Part shown: positions 51,078 through 60,476 of the stretch, in pieces
Numbering within the stretch: position 1 is the first letter of the stretch
How the letters are laid out: each line of letters opens with the position of its first letter
Assembly (NCBI GenBank): GCA_036652795.1
Contig: JAVVVD010000001.1
Span: forward strand, 310,001 to 374,000
From: JAVVVD01 sp036652795
GTDB lineage: Bacteria > Bacillota > Clostridia > Christensenellales > CAG-138
Direction: 5' to 3'
DNA length: 64,000 nt
Made by a program: the position numbers and the translations under genes
Notes under the pieces: model-generated
What the model saw: only the letters and a program-made list of their open reading frames with translations
What the model was told of the DNA's origin: nothing
Databases searched by the model: none

Positions 51078-51752
51078 TTACCTCGTCTCCTGTAGATATC
51101 CCATTATCGCTTCTATTGTGGATTGTATATCCATATCAGTGGTATCTATCAATACAGCATCATTTGCATATATAAGCGGCGCAAATTCTCGTGTGCTGTC
51201 CGTGTGATCCCGCACCTCTATCTCGGCACACACACTTTCGATATTCGCATCAATATATCCACCCTTTGCCTGTAATTCCAACAATCTGCGTCTTGCGCGT
51301 TCCTCCACCGATGCAGTAATAAAAAACTTAAATTTCGAATCCGGCATTATACACGAGCCAATATCTCTGCCATCCATCACCACATCGCTTTGAGTGGCAA
51401 TCCGCTTCTGCAATTGCGAAAGTTTTTCGCGTACCTCTTGTATCACAGCAATATCAGATGCGCCCTTTGATACCTGTTGTGTACGTATCTGCGTTGATAC
51501 ATCTTCGCCGTCAAGATAGGTTATCTGCGCACCATCATTGTTCTTTGCCGATATATCCGTGTTTGCCAGCAGTGTCAGTACCTTAGCCCTATCAGCCGGT
51601 TCTATACCCGCTCTTATTGCCTTCAATGCCATCGCGCGGTACATAGCCCCTGTATCCAGATAAAGTATTCCCAGCCGCTTTGCCACCTCACGGGCCACCG
51701 TACTCTTGCCCGCACCCGCCGGTCCATCTATCGCTATGTTAATGTGATCCAT
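51078..51752 (-). CDS. cmk: cytidylate kinase
   Basis: Phosphorylates CMP and dCMP with ATP. The 224-residue product has the P loop GPAGAGKST at residues 9-17, LDTGAMYRA, the nucleotide-monophosphate-binding DGRDIG and a lid region EERARRRLLELQ. Length and motifs are typical. It lies between the flavoprotein (9 bases) and plsC (6 bases) genes in one operon. Confidence 0.95.
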   Translation of the reverse strand: MDHINIAIDGPAGAGKSTVAREVAKRLGILYLDTGAMYRAMALKAIRAGIEPADRAKVLTLLANTDISAKNNDGAQITYLDGEDVSTQIRTQQVSKGASDIAVIQEVREKLSQLQKRIATQSDVVMDGRDIGSCIMPDSKFKFFITASVEERARRRLLELQAKGGYIDANIESVCAEIEVRDHTDSTREFAPLIYANDAVLIDTTDMDIQSTIEAIMGYLQETR

Positions 51753-51761
51753 CGTAGCCTC

Positions 51762-52985
51762 TCACTTTATGGAATTACCGGCCAACGCGCCGGTAGAATA
51801 TGCGATTTGCAGATTGAATCCTCCGGTATATCCATCCACATCTATCAATTCACCAGCAAAAAATAAATTTTTTACCAGCTTTGATTGCATGGTTGAGGCA
51901 TCTATCTCCTTAACAGGTATGCCGCCACGCGTAACTATCGCTTCATCAACTGGCAGCGCCTGCTTCACAGTGAACGGAAGACATTTTAGCAACATGCCAA
52001 AATCAAGTCTCTGCTGCCGTGTTATCTCATTTATTGGCGTATCGGCACGTATATTGCTCAACTCAATGATAACAGGAATGAGTTTGCTGGGCAACAATTC
52101 CGCCAGAGAATTTGCAAATATCCGGCGCGTATTTTTATCAAAATCGCGCAGCAGGCGTCTGTCCAATTCCTCTGCCGTTAGGCCCGGCTTAAGATCGATC
52201 TCCATATGCACGCCCTCAGGCGCATCGGCTATCCTGCTGCTCGCACTCAGTACCAGCGGTCCTGATACACCAAAGTGTGTAAAAAGCATCTCACCCAGCT
52301 CGCTGTAAATCACCTTTTTTCTTCTGTATACCTTTAATACAACATTCTTCAGTGATAACCCCATAAGCTCCCGCGGCCAGTCTTCGATTGTTTCCAATGG
52401 TATAAGGGATGGGTGTATATCAGTAACGCTGTGCCCGAGCGAGTGCGCTAAGTCATATCCATCTCCATTAGAGCCTGTTGACTGATAGCTACAGCCGCCT
52501 GTACACAGCACCAATGCATCAAAATGTTCTACTCGATTGCTGGCAAATTTAAGTAAAAACCTACCGTCTGCCTCCGTTTTTATCCCGCATACCGCGCAGT
52601 TGAGCCGTATGTTTACCCCATTTCGTTTAACATATGTTTCAAGCGCCTTTATCACATCACTGGATTTGTCCGATTGCGGGAATACCCTGCCACCGCGTTC
52701 CACCTTAGTTGGCACACCCATTCGTTCTAACAGTGCCACTATGTCGTTGTTGCTAAATCCGTATAGCGCACTGTACAGAAACTTTGGGTTGCATGGTATA
52801 TTGGCCATTAGTTCATCCATATCGGCTGAATTTGTGACATTGCATCTGCCTTTGCCTGTAAGATACAGTTTTTTACCAAGCTTTTCGTTTTTTTCAAACA
52901 GCGTAACGGCATGTCCGTTTCCTGCGGCCGTTGCTGCCGCAAGCATCCCCGCAGGCCCGCCGCCAATAATAGCCACCTTGCTCAT
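51762..52985 (-). CDS. NAD(P)/FAD-dependent oxidoreductase, BaiN/HI0933 (YhiN) family
   Basis: A 407-residue flavoprotein. The Rossmann FAD motif GGGPAGM is at residues 8-14, and LYLTGKGRCNVTNS and CTGGCSYQSTGSNGDGYDLA are family-specific. A C-terminal FAD loop reads FFAGELIDVDGYTGGFNLQIAYSTG (contacts FAD). BaiN-type enzymes reduce bile-acid or other enone substrates in some gut Clostridia; most family members have no proven substrate. The start is the ATG at 52985, with GGGGG upstream and an ATGA overlap with the phosphatase gene. Context (cmk-plsC-ispH/rpsA) is conserved in Clostridia, so a housekeeping role is more likely than bile-acid chemistry. Confidence 0.88.
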   Translation of the reverse strand: MSKVAIIGGGPAGMLAAATAAGNGHAVTLFEKNEKLGKKLYLTGKGRCNVTNSADMDELMANIPCNPKFLYSALYGFSNNDIVALLERMGVPTKVERGGRVFPQSDKSSDVIKALETYVKRNGVNIRLNCAVCGIKTEADGRFLLKFASNRVEHFDALVLCTGGCSYQSTGSNGDGYDLAHSLGHSVTDIHPSLIPLETIEDWPRELMGLSLKNVVLKVYRRKKVIYSELGEMLFTHFGVSGPLVLSASSRIADAPEGVHMEIDLKPGLTAEELDRRLLRDFDKNTRRIFANSLAELLPSKLIPVIIELSNIRADTPINEITRQQRLDFGMLLKCLPFTVKQALPVDEAIVTRGGIPVKEIDASTMQSKLVKNLFFAGELIDVDGYTGGFNLQIAYSTGALAGNSIK

Positions 52986-53605
52986 ATTAACCCCCTGCAC
53001 GAAAGATGTGATACATCGTTGAGCACTATCAGCTTCCCCATGTTCATATCCTCCACGTTAAGCTCAGTATATCCACAGTTGTCTATGCGTATCCGGTGTA
53101 TAGATCCAAACGGTATACCGGTATAATGTGCAACAATCAGCTTTATTGGCATAGTATGGCTTGCAATTGCCACCGTATCATCCGGCGAATGCTGCTTAAT
53201 TATCCGCTCAAGTGCCTGCATCGTGCGTTCCGCTATTGTATCAAGCGTCTCTGCGCCTTCTATTTGGCATTCGTCGGGTCTGTCGCACCATTGCTTCCAA
53301 AGCGCAGGATATCCCGCGGCTATAGCAAAGAATTCCATGCCTTCCCATACCCCGAATTTGATTTCAGTAAGCTTATCGCACTTTGTTACACCACAGCCAT
53401 TGCTGCGTGCCATCTCACATCCGGTGTCATAGGCTCTTGAAAGCGGTCCGCTGTAAATCGCTGATATACCTGCATTTTTTAAACGTTCTCCAAGTGCTGC
53501 CGCCTGCCGCTTGCCGGTTTCATTAAGCGGTATGTCCGTGCGTCCTTGAACCATTTGATGACTGTTCCAGTCAGTTTGTCCGTGGCGTGCAAGTATGAGC
53601 TTCAT
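52982..53605 (-). CDS. histidine phosphatase family protein
   Basis: A 207-residue protein of the phosphoglycerate mutase-like branch. The catalytic RHG is at residues 7-9 (LILARHGQTDWNSH), the second histidine in IASHTMPIKL, and EIKFGVWEGM matches the acid segment. It could be an alpha-ribazole, phosphoserine or other phosphatase; sequence reading does not decide. Coupled by ATGA overlaps to both neighbours (surE upstream, flavoprotein downstream). Confidence 0.88.
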   Translation of the reverse strand: MKLILARHGQTDWNSHQMVQGRTDIPLNETGKRQAAALGERLKNAGISAIYSGPLSRAYDTGCEMARSNGCGVTKCDKLTEIKFGVWEGMEFFAIAAGYPALWKQWCDRPDECQIEGAETLDTIAERTMQALERIIKQHSPDDTVAIASHTMPIKLIVAHYTGIPFGSIHRIRIDNCGYTELNVEDMNMGKLIVLNDVSHLSCRGLI

Positions 53606-54333
53606 CTTTTCACCCGTGAAAAATCCGTAAGATCTGTGAGCAGAGGTGTTATAGCAACATAGCCCTCTTCAACCCAGCGTCCATCATTATCATCTTCCGG
53701 TCCGAATTGCGATGGAAGCGCGGGCGGTATCCAATAATATTTCATGCCGTGCGGATCAGTGCATTCCGTATACCTAGTCTCATAAGAAGGACTGCATAGC
53801 TTGGTATATTTTATGCCTCTTATCTGTGCCGCCGGTAAATCAGGAACATTTATATTGATTACCTTGTAATCCTCTTTTAACACAACCTCAATTGCATACT
53901 TTGCGTATAGCGCCGCCGTGTCAAGGTACTTCGGCGTAAAAGAACAGCAGGATACCGCAATCGACGGTATACCATTGAGAGCACCTTCCATCGCGGCCGA
54001 GACCGTTCCTGAATAAAAAACATCCGTTCCCAGGTTTGATCCTATGTTGATGCCTGATATGACTATATCCTGTTTAATGTTAAGATTTCCATATGCAAAT
54101 TTGACACAATCCGCCGGAGAACCATCCACAGAATAGCAGCTCACGCCCTCTAACCCGTTTATCTTCACTTTATTGACGCGCAATGGTGCAATAAATGTGA
54201 TTGAATGCGATGTTCCGCTCTGTTGCATGCTTGGCGCGACTATAGTTATATCGTGCTCCTTTTGAAGCTCGCGCGCAAGCGCGATTATTCCGGGAGCGTA
54301 TATCCCATCGTCATTGGTCAATATCAGTTTCAT
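53602..54333 (-). CDS. surE: 5'/3'-nucleotidase SurE
   Basis: SurE is a metal-dependent survival-protein phosphatase that removes phosphate from nucleoside monophosphates. The 243-residue product has the NDDG metal motif at residues 6-9, SGTSHSIT, VDGSPADCV and SGINIGSNLGTDVFYSGTV, all family hallmarks. It is the first gene of the surE-phosphatase-flavoprotein-cmk-plsC-ispH/rpsA run. Length is usual. Confidence 0.95.
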   Translation of the reverse strand: MKLILTNDDGIYAPGIIALARELQKEHDITIVAPSMQQSGTSHSITFIAPLRVNKVKINGLEGVSCYSVDGSPADCVKFAYGNLNIKQDIVISGINIGSNLGTDVFYSGTVSAAMEGALNGIPSIAVSCCSFTPKYLDTAALYAKYAIEVVLKEDYKVININVPDLPAAQIRGIKYTKLCSPSYETRYTECTDPHGMKYYWIPPALPSQFGPEDDNDGRWVEEGYVAITPLLTDLTDFSRVKR

Positions 54334-54437
54334 AAATACCTCATGTTCCTATTTTCCTAAAATACATATATTATTGTAGCAGATAATGCATCATTGTTCA
54401 ACTTAACGTAATTACAAAGCCTTTTAGATAAAAGTAT

Positions 54438-54459
54438 AGGCACGCCATAGGGCGTGCCT
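54438..54459 (-). terminator. hairpin downstream of oadA
   Basis: Nine-base-pair stem AGGCACGCC/GGCGTGCCT with ATAG loop (54438-54446, 54451-54459), followed on the minus strand by ATACTTTTATC, 20 bases after the oadA stop codon. The T tract is weak but the stem is perfect. Confidence 0.65.
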
Positions 54460-54478
54460 GTGCTTTATTGGTTATCCA

Positions 54479-55933
54479 TCAGATGGTCATATCTTCAACA
54501 TACAGTGTTGTAACGTCTGATTGGTTACTCGTGGCTTGCACAACCGGTTTTACTGGTGTTTGTGCAATAACGGCAGGTGCAGCTGTAGCGTTTTCCGCAG
54601 CCCTTCTCGCCTCAAAAAATTTCATTGCAACCTGCGGGAAAAGCGCATAGCTGAGCACATCTTCATCCTTCTGTGCAAAGTCCTTTATCTCCTCGCGGTA
54701 TTTTTCGAGTTCTGGCTCCAATAGGTCGGCTGGGCGGCATGTTATTACCTTTTCATCGCCTATTGCCATTCTGCGCACTTCACTGTTCACTTCGCCTGGC
54801 AGCTCGCCATATTCGCCGTGTAGTAGTGCCTTGGATTCCTTTGTAAATGTCTTATATCGCCCCTGAAGCACGTTTAGAACCGCCTGAGATCCTACTATCT
54901 GACTCGTTGGTGTAACAAGCGGTGGGTAACCGAAATCTTTGCGCACAACTGGGATCTCTGAAAGCACATCATAATATTTATCCTCAGCATTTGCCTGTTT
55001 TAACTGAGAGATAAGGTTAGACAACATGCCGCCTGGAACCTGATATATCAATGTGTTTGTATCCACGCTTAACACCTTGGGATCAAGGAAACCCTCAGTT
55101 TTAAGCTTTGCAGCCACGCCGCGGAAATGCTTTGCAGCCTCAGCCATCTTTGTAATATCCAGTCCAGTATCATATTCCGTACCCTTAAGCGTAGCAACCA
55201 GCGGTTCTGTAGCCGGCTGAGATGTTCCGTTTGCCATAGGGGATAGTGCGCAATCAACAATATCTACGCCCGCCTGTACAGCCATCAGGTACGTCATATC
55301 TCCCGTGCCTGTAGTGTTATGTGTATGCAAGTGAATAGGTACGCTGACCTCTTTTTTCAGCCGCTTAACCAGCGAATATGCATCATATGGCAGCAGCAGG
55401 TTAGCCATATCCTTTATGCAGATAGTATCTGCACCGAGTTGCTCCAGTTCTTTTGCCAATTTCACGAAGTAATCCTCATTGTGAACCGGGCTTATTGTAT
55501 AGCTGATAGCAGGTTCGCAGATTCCTCCGTATTTTTTCGTGAACTTTATGGCGGCCTCGAGGTTGCGTACATCGTTTAACGCATCGAATATGCGGATAAC
55601 GTCAATTCCATTTTCTATTGCCTTGCGGCAAAACTGCTCCACCATATCATCCGCATAGTGCTTATATCCTAGTATGTTTTGCCCACGGAAAAGCATCTGA
55701 AGCTTGGTTTTAGGCAATGCCTTTTTAAGCTTTCTAAGCCTTTCCCATGGGTCTTCGTTCAAGAAGCGCAGGCAACTGTCGAAGGTTGCTCCGCCCCAGC
55801 ATTCCAATGACCAATAGCCAATGCTATCCAATATTTCACAGGCGGGAAGCATATCCTCAACGCGCATACGCGTTGCCGCTTGTGACTGGTGTGCATCACG
55901 CAATATGGTATCGGTAATCATGAGCTTTGCCAT
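54479..55933 (-). CDS. oadA: oxaloacetate decarboxylase alpha chain / pyruvate carboxylase subunit B type
   Basis: A 484-residue carboxyltransferase of the HMGL-like TIM-barrel family. It moves CO2 between oxaloacetate (or another keto acid) and biotin in the Na+-pumping decarboxylase. The start MITDTILRDAHQS, the metal and substrate segment PIHLHTHNTTGTGDM and MANGTSQPA match OadA. It has no fused biotin domain; that is a separate gene upstream. Together with OadB, OadG and the biotin protein it forms a membrane complex that couples decarboxylation to sodium export. Confidence 0.93.
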   Translation of the reverse strand: MAKLMITDTILRDAHQSQAATRMRVEDMLPACEILDSIGYWSLECWGGATFDSCLRFLNEDPWERLRKLKKALPKTKLQMLFRGQNILGYKHYADDMVEQFCRKAIENGIDVIRIFDALNDVRNLEAAIKFTKKYGGICEPAISYTISPVHNEDYFVKLAKELEQLGADTICIKDMANLLLPYDAYSLVKRLKKEVSVPIHLHTHNTTGTGDMTYLMAVQAGVDIVDCALSPMANGTSQPATEPLVATLKGTEYDTGLDITKMAEAAKHFRGVAAKLKTEGFLDPKVLSVDTNTLIYQVPGGMLSNLISQLKQANAEDKYYDVLSEIPVVRKDFGYPPLVTPTSQIVGSQAVLNVLQGRYKTFTKESKALLHGEYGELPGEVNSEVRRMAIGDEKVITCRPADLLEPELEKYREEIKDFAQKDEDVLSYALFPQVAMKFFEARRAAENATAAPAVIAQTPVKPVVQATSNQSDVTTLYVEDMTI

Positions 55934-55966
55934 TGTTTAATCTCCTTAAAAAATCTATACCGTATA

Positions 55967-57157
55967 TCAGCCTATTCCACCGCTGGCTAGTGCCAGGAAA
56001 ACTCCCGCAGCTATAGCGGAGCCTATAACACCCGCCACATTGGGACCCATTGCATGCATAAGCAGGAAATTCCCGGGGTTATCCTTTTGACCAACAACCT
56101 GAGAAACACGTGCCGCCATAGGCACTGCCGAAACACCCGCAGAACCGATCAGCGGGTTTATCTTTCCGCCGGATATCCAGTTCATCAGTTTGCCCAGCAG
56201 CACGCCTCCGGCTGTGCCAAACGCAAACGCTATCATTCCCAATACCAATATCAGTACGGTTTGCCAATTTGAAAATGCTTCAAATGTAGCGGTAGCTCCT
56301 ACTGAGAGGCCTAGGAAAATCGTAACGATATTAATAAGCTCGTTTTGTGCCGTCTTAGAAAGCCGTTCTACAACGCCACACTCGCGCATCAGGTTACCAA
56401 GCATAAGCATACCTATAAGTGGTGCGGCCGATGGCAGCAACAGCGATACAAATATGGTAACAACCAATGGGAAAATGATTTTTTCTGTCTTGGATACTGG
56501 CCTTAACTGCTCCATTACTATGCAGCGCTCTTTCTTGGTTGTCAGCAGCCGCATGATTGGTGGCTGTATCACAGGAACAAGTGCCATATATGAATATGCA
56601 GCTACAGCTATTGGCCCAAGCAACTTCGGTGCAAGCATTGTTGTTACGAATATTGCCGTTGGTCCATCCGCACCACCAATAATGCCTATTGATGCAGCTT
56701 CGTTAAATCCAAAGTTGACAATGCCTGTTTTAGTCAGTAAAAGTGCTCCAATGAATGCCACATAGATACCTAGCTGTGCGGCTGCGCCCAAGAGTAAACT
56801 CTTAGGATTGGCAATCAGTGGGGCAAAGTCAGTCATAGCGCCCACGCCAAGGAATATCAGCGAGGGATATATGCCAAGCTTTACACCAAGATACAGATAA
56901 TCTATAAGACCCGCCTGCTGGCTGAATGCGGCCCAGTCCACATGTCCGCTCGCATAAAGCGATTCATGGAACATTCCCGCACCTGGCAGATTGGTAAGCA
57001 ACATGCCGAATGCGATCGGCAATAATAACAGGGGTTCGAATTTTTTCGCTATTGCCAGGTATAGGAAGAAACAGGCTATCGCTATCATTATCAGCGGCCT
57101 TGGATCCTCTAGCAACATGGCAAACCCCGTAGATGAAAGAAAGTTAGTTAATTCCAT
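55967..57157 (-). CDS. oadB: sodium-translocating decarboxylase beta subunit
   Basis: A 396-residue integral membrane protein, about nine or ten hydrophobic segments, that releases CO2 from carboxybiotin and pumps Na+ out. Signature stretches are [34 protein letters not shown] and [21 protein letters not shown], with the conserved aspartate in GGADGP. It lies 49 bases downstream of the biotin-carrier gene and 33 bases upstream of oadA. Confidence 0.95.
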   Translation of the reverse strand: MELTNFLSSTGFAMLLEDPRPLIMIAIACFFLYLAIAKKFEPLLLLPIAFGMLLTNLPGAGMFHESLYASGHVDWAAFSQQAGLIDYLYLGVKLGIYPSLIFLGVGAMTDFAPLIANPKSLLLGAAAQLGIYVAFIGALLLTKTGIVNFGFNEAASIGIIGGADGPTAIFVTTMLAPKLLGPIAVAAYSYMALVPVIQPPIMRLLTTKKERCIVMEQLRPVSKTEKIIFPLVVTIFVSLLLPSAAPLIGMLMLGNLMRECGVVERLSKTAQNELINIVTIFLGLSVGATATFEAFSNWQTVLILVLGMIAFAFGTAGGVLLGKLMNWISGGKINPLIGSAGVSAVPMAARVSQVVGQKDNPGNFLLMHAMGPNVAGVIGSAIAAGVFLALASGGIG

Positions 57158-57206
57158 TCATTTCTCCTTTAGGGCTGACGGGGGAATCCGTAAACAACCC
57201 GGTTAA

Positions 57207-57578
57207 TCAGCCTATAATGCAAAGCGTATCGCCGGAATTTACAGTAGCGCCCTTTGTTGCATTTACGGCGACAACCTTTCCGTCCTTGGGTGCCATGATC
57301 TCATTTTCCATCTTCATAGCCTCAAGTATTAGCAGTATCTGGCCGGCCTTCACGTTATCGCCAGCCTTTACCCTGACATCTAGTATATTGCCAGGCATTG
57401 GGGCTTTGATGGCTGTTTGGCCTACATTTGCTGCAGCTGGTGCAGCTGGTGCTGCCGGTGCTGCTTGGGTCTGAGGCGCTGCCACAACAGGAGCTGCATT
57501 AGAAGCCGCTGCACCGTTGATTTCTTCGACCTCTATCTCATAGGATGAACCGTTGACATTGACTACGAACTTACGCAT
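57207..57578 (-). CDS. biotin carboxyl carrier subunit
   Basis: A 123-residue biotinyl protein: an N-terminal beta patch (MRKFVVNVNGSSYEIEVEE), a flexible alanine/proline linker (near 30-55) and a C-terminal biotinyl domain with the lysine in EAMKMEN near residue 89. It shuttles CO2 between OadA and OadB. It is a free-standing carrier as in glutaconyl-, methylmalonyl- and clostridial oxaloacetate-type decarboxylases. A member of the same operon. Confidence 0.94.
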   Translation of the reverse strand: MRKFVVNVNGSSYEIEVEEINGAAASNAAPVVAAPQTQAAPAAPAAPAAANVGQTAIKAPMPGNILDVRVKAGDNVKAGQILLILEAMKMENEIMAPKDGKVVAVNATKGATVNSGDTLCIIG

Positions 57579-57604
57579 GATTTTCCCTCCAACTGTCTTG
57601 AAAG

Positions 57605-57994
57605 TTATATTTTTTTGATACTGTGAATTCTTAATCCACTAACATTTGTACCCATCGTTGCCGCTATCGCAGCTGATATTGCAGCCGTGAATTGCATACG
57701 GTCGGCATGTGGCTCAGATAATCTCCTTACGGAGCGTATCCTTAGTCCTGAGATGTTGGATCCGATGTATGTGGCTATTGCAGCTGCCACTACTGCATCG
57801 AACTCCTTGCGGTTTACAATTGTCGCGGCGCTTGTTGCAAGCACAGGCGCCGCAACTTCAGGCGTTTTTTTAGTCCTCGGTATGCCTTCCAGTTTAGAAA
57901 TAAAAAAGCTCATCAACTTGGTTATATACACCAAGCCGATAAGTCCCACAAAAACCGTACCCATCCCGAGCAATGTTACTAACCATGGACTCAA
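57605..57994 (-). CDS. sodium pump decarboxylase gamma subunit (OadG family)
   Basis: A small anchoring subunit of the decarboxylase: one membrane segment (WLVTLLGMGTVFVGLIGLVYI near the start), then a proline/alanine-rich stretch and two similar 26-residue motifs near the end, each of the form AAIA-GxN-SGLRI-S. I set the start at the TTG at 57994, nine bases after GGGAGG; an upstream ATG at 58015 with a weaker GAGG is also possible, and the open frame goes to 58042. It heads the operon. A TTGCAG-17-TAGAAT promoter lies at 58102-58130. Confidence 0.82.
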   Translation of the reverse strand: MSPWLVTLLGMGTVFVGLIGLVYITKLMSFFISKLEGIPRTKKTPEVAAPVLATSAATIVNRKEFDAVVAAAIATYIGSNISGLRIRSVRRLSEPHADRMQFTAAISAAIAATMGTNVSGLRIHSIKKI

Positions 57995-58101
57995 GTGTGT
58001 ACGCCTCCCTTCCATGCGGCCTCTGCGCGCCGCACGATACATTTATTAACTGCTGGACAAGGAATAAAATACAATCCCTTATCCTAGCCCTAATTCTTTA
58101 T

Positions 58102-58130
58102 ATTCTACATTATAACCTTTTTTCCTGCAA
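58102..58130 (-). promoter_or_regulatory. promoter of the decarboxylase operon
   Basis: Minus strand TTGCAG (58130-58125), 17-base spacer, TAGAAT (58107-58102), about 100 bases before the gamma subunit start. Confidence 0.55.
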
Positions 58131-58165
58131 AATTCAGGTAATCCTGTATAACATATTTTTATCTA

Positions 58166-58894
58166 TCAGTTGGCCTCGTCCGTATCGACAAGCATCGTAT
58201 CCAATTCCGTCAATTCTTCCGTTGTCAAGTATCGCCATTCACCTGGTTTAAGCTCGCCCAGATTGATTCTGCCTACCCTTACCCGGCGAAGCAGCAGTGT
58301 ATCATAACCTATCGCGCTTATCATGCGACGTATCTGGCGATTGCGCCCTTCATGTATCGTAATAAAGAAGCATGACTTATCAATGCCAATTTTATGTACA
58401 TCTCTCACATTTGCTGGTGATGTTACGCAATCGCCTATATCTACCCCTTGCTCCAAGCTTGCTATCTGTTCCGCCGTTATTCGTCCGCTGCACACAGCAT
58501 AGTAGGTCTTATCTATAATGAATTTAGGATGCGTCATGCGGTATGCCAGTTCTCCATCGTTAGTCATTATAAGCAACCCCTCGGAATCATAATCAAGTCT
58601 GCCTACGTTATAAAGTCTGTATTTGAAGTCCTTAAAGCAATCCATAATTGTGCTTCGTCCCTCCGGGTCGCTTGCTGTACACACCATTCCGGCAGGCTTG
58701 TTTAACATTATCACCACCCGTTGTGAAACCGGAGCTATCGTTTTGCCGTTATAGCGCACCTCATCTCCATCATTAACGCTCATGCCAAGCGTAGCAATAT
58801 CACCGTTCACTGTAACCATGCCTGCCGTGATATATTCCTCGCACTTTCTCCTCGATGCTATCCCCGAATCCGCCATGTATTTTTGCAGTCGCAT
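58166..58894 (-). CDS. rluB: 23S rRNA pseudouridine synthase (RluB/RsuA family)
   Basis: Converts a uridine in rRNA to pseudouridine. The 242-residue product has an N-terminal S4 domain (MRLQKYMADSGIASRRKCEEYI) and the catalytic aspartate in VGRLDYDSEGLL near residue 103, then the closing EGRNRQIRRM. The start is the ATG at 58894, which follows a run of seven Gs six bases upstream. It comes after dacF on the same strand, an arrangement seen in Bacillus and Clostridia near the scpAB genes. Confidence 0.94.
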   Translation of the reverse strand: MRLQKYMADSGIASRRKCEEYITAGMVTVNGDIATLGMSVNDGDEVRYNGKTIAPVSQRVVIMLNKPAGMVCTASDPEGRSTIMDCFKDFKYRLYNVGRLDYDSEGLLIMTNDGELAYRMTHPKFIIDKTYYAVCSGRITAEQIASLEQGVDIGDCVTSPANVRDVHKIGIDKSCFFITIHEGRNRQIRRMISAIGYDTLLLRRVRVGRINLGELKPGEWRYLTTEELTELDTMLVDTDEAN

Positions 58895-58918
58895 GCTTGT
58901 CCCCCCCATCTGTAAAAT

Positions 58919-60046
58919 TTACGCCGTCCACCTAGTGAACAGCTTGTTTAGATAATACCCATACCCACAGCCCTCTATGTCTATGGCAGCCACCAGTTCG
59001 ACTGTGCGCAGCAGTCCAGTGTCATCCCATACCTCTACGCAGCCCAGCACCTGTCCCGCCGTTACCGGCGCGTATACGCGTTCATCCGCAATAACCTTCG
59101 TATGTATTTGGGTATCGCTGTTTCTGCTCACGGGTATCATTATATCTTCATCTGCAACAAGTTCCAACATGTTTCTCATACCGCTATCCACTGGCAACAC
59201 AACTATCATATCGCCTTTTTTAATTATTCGCTCCATACAGTAAGTGGCAAAAGCATTATCCATTATCGCCCTTGCATCGCTAAACATATTCGGACAGTTG
59301 AGCACCACACCCACAATATCAAGCCCATCACGCTTTGCAGAAAACACAAGGCACTTGCCCGCAGCAATTGTGTATCCCGTTTTAACCCCTGTTGCTCCAT
59401 CATATTCCCAAAGCAATTTGTTTTTATTTTGCATTGTGCGTTGGATATTCCCGCTGGTTGTGCGGTGATAGCTGCATGACACTATCTCCCGGAATATACT
59501 GTTACGCATGGCGTACGCACTTATTAGTGCCAGATCATAGGCGGTGGTATAATGTTCATCGTCGTGCAGACCGTTTGGCGAAACGAAATGCGTATTCAGC
59601 GCGCCAATCTGTACGGCCTTTTGATTCATTAGTTCCGCAAATTCCGGCACGCTACCGCCTATATGCTCAGCTATTGCCACAGCCGCATCGTTACCTGATC
59701 TAAGCATAAGGCCGTATAACAGATCCCGCAGGTTTATGCGTTCATTCTTTTCCAAGTATATGCTGGAGCCTTCCACGCCATAAGCAGTACCGCTCACCGT
59801 GACCAGTTCGTCCAGCCCGCCATGTTCTATTGCCATTATCGCCGTCATTACCTTTGTGGTACTTGCCATTGGCATCTTTTGGTGTGAGTTTTTAGAGTAT
59901 AGCACTTTCCCCGTTTGTACCTCAAGCAACGCCGCGCCTTGCGCGCTCACGTCAAGCCATGTCGCCTGCACGCTCATTGGCAAGGTGATGGCTGCTATTA
60001 TCACCATAAAAGCGGCGGCGCATCTTTTTATTTTTCTCTTGCGCAT
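58919..60046 (-). CDS. dacF: D-alanyl-D-alanine carboxypeptidase (DacF/PBP5 type)
   Basis: A secreted serine peptidase of about 375 residues that trims the last D-alanine from peptidoglycan stems. A basic start and hydrophobic signal (MRKRKIKRCAAAFMVIIAA) lead to the catalytic PMASTTKVM (SxxK), then SGNDAAVAI (SxN) and GVKTGYTIAAGK (KTG), all intact. A C-terminal beta domain ends in an amphipathic membrane segment. I set the start at the ATG at 60046, just after the GerW stop, because the longer frame would overlap GerW by 44 bases; the ribosome site (AGGA) is close. Between GerW and rluB it fits the sporulation group. Confidence 0.93.
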   Translation of the reverse strand: MRKRKIKRCAAAFMVIIAAITLPMSVQATWLDVSAQGAALLEVQTGKVLYSKNSHQKMPMASTTKVMTAIMAIEHGGLDELVTVSGTAYGVEGSSIYLEKNERINLRDLLYGLMLRSGNDAAVAIAEHIGGSVPEFAELMNQKAVQIGALNTHFVSPNGLHDDEHYTTAYDLALISAYAMRNSIFREIVSCSYHRTTSGNIQRTMQNKNKLLWEYDGATGVKTGYTIAAGKCLVFSAKRDGLDIVGVVLNCPNMFSDARAIMDNAFATYCMERIIKKGDMIVVLPVDSGMRNMLELVADEDIMIPVSRNSDTQIHTKVIADERVYAPVTAGQVLGCVEVWDDTGLLRTVELVAAIDIEGCGYGYYLNKLFTRWTA

Positions 60047-60050
60047 GATC

Positions 60051-60476
60051 CTACTCGCCGGATTTCTCTCCGTCGCACCTGCAAACCTTGCCAATAAGCT
60101 TACCTATTGCATCCAATGCGCCAGGGATAAAATTCACCATTCTCTCCAGTGTATTCTCGTATTGTGCCGACATCACCCTTACCTCACCCTCGTTTACCGA
60201 AAGGAATGCAACAGGCGTCATGCACATACCCGCCACAGTGGTTCCGGCAAATGGATATCTTGTTTCCTCATCAAGTGTTTCGCCGCTTTTTTTAACTGTG
60301 CGTGGGCTTTGGTATTCCCCGCCGCCAGACATGAAACCGAGACTGACCTTTGATACTGGCAGCACCATTGTTTCACCACCAATGATTATTGGACTGCCTA
60401 CCACTGTATTTACGTCTACCATCTCCCGTATCTGCTCCATGCTGGTCTTCATTATGTTTTCAATTGGATGGCTCAT
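60051..60476 (-). CDS. GerW/YtfJ family spore protein
   Basis: A 141-residue protein of the GerW (YtfJ) family; in Bacillus the protein is needed for L-alanine-triggered spore germination. The family opening SHPIENIMKTSMEQIREMVD and the central PVSKVSLGFMSGGGEY are present. The tail ends with a charged cysteine-containing segment. It overlaps the DUF2953 gene by 17 bases, the same order (DUF2953 then GerW) as in other spore formers. Confidence 0.9.
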   Translation of the reverse strand: MSHPIENIMKTSMEQIREMVDVNTVVGSPIIIGGETMVLPVSKVSLGFMSGGGEYQSPRTVKKSGETLDEETRYPFAGTTVAGMCMTPVAFLSVNEGEVRVMSAQYENTLERMVNFIPGALDAIGKLIGKVCRCDGEKSGE

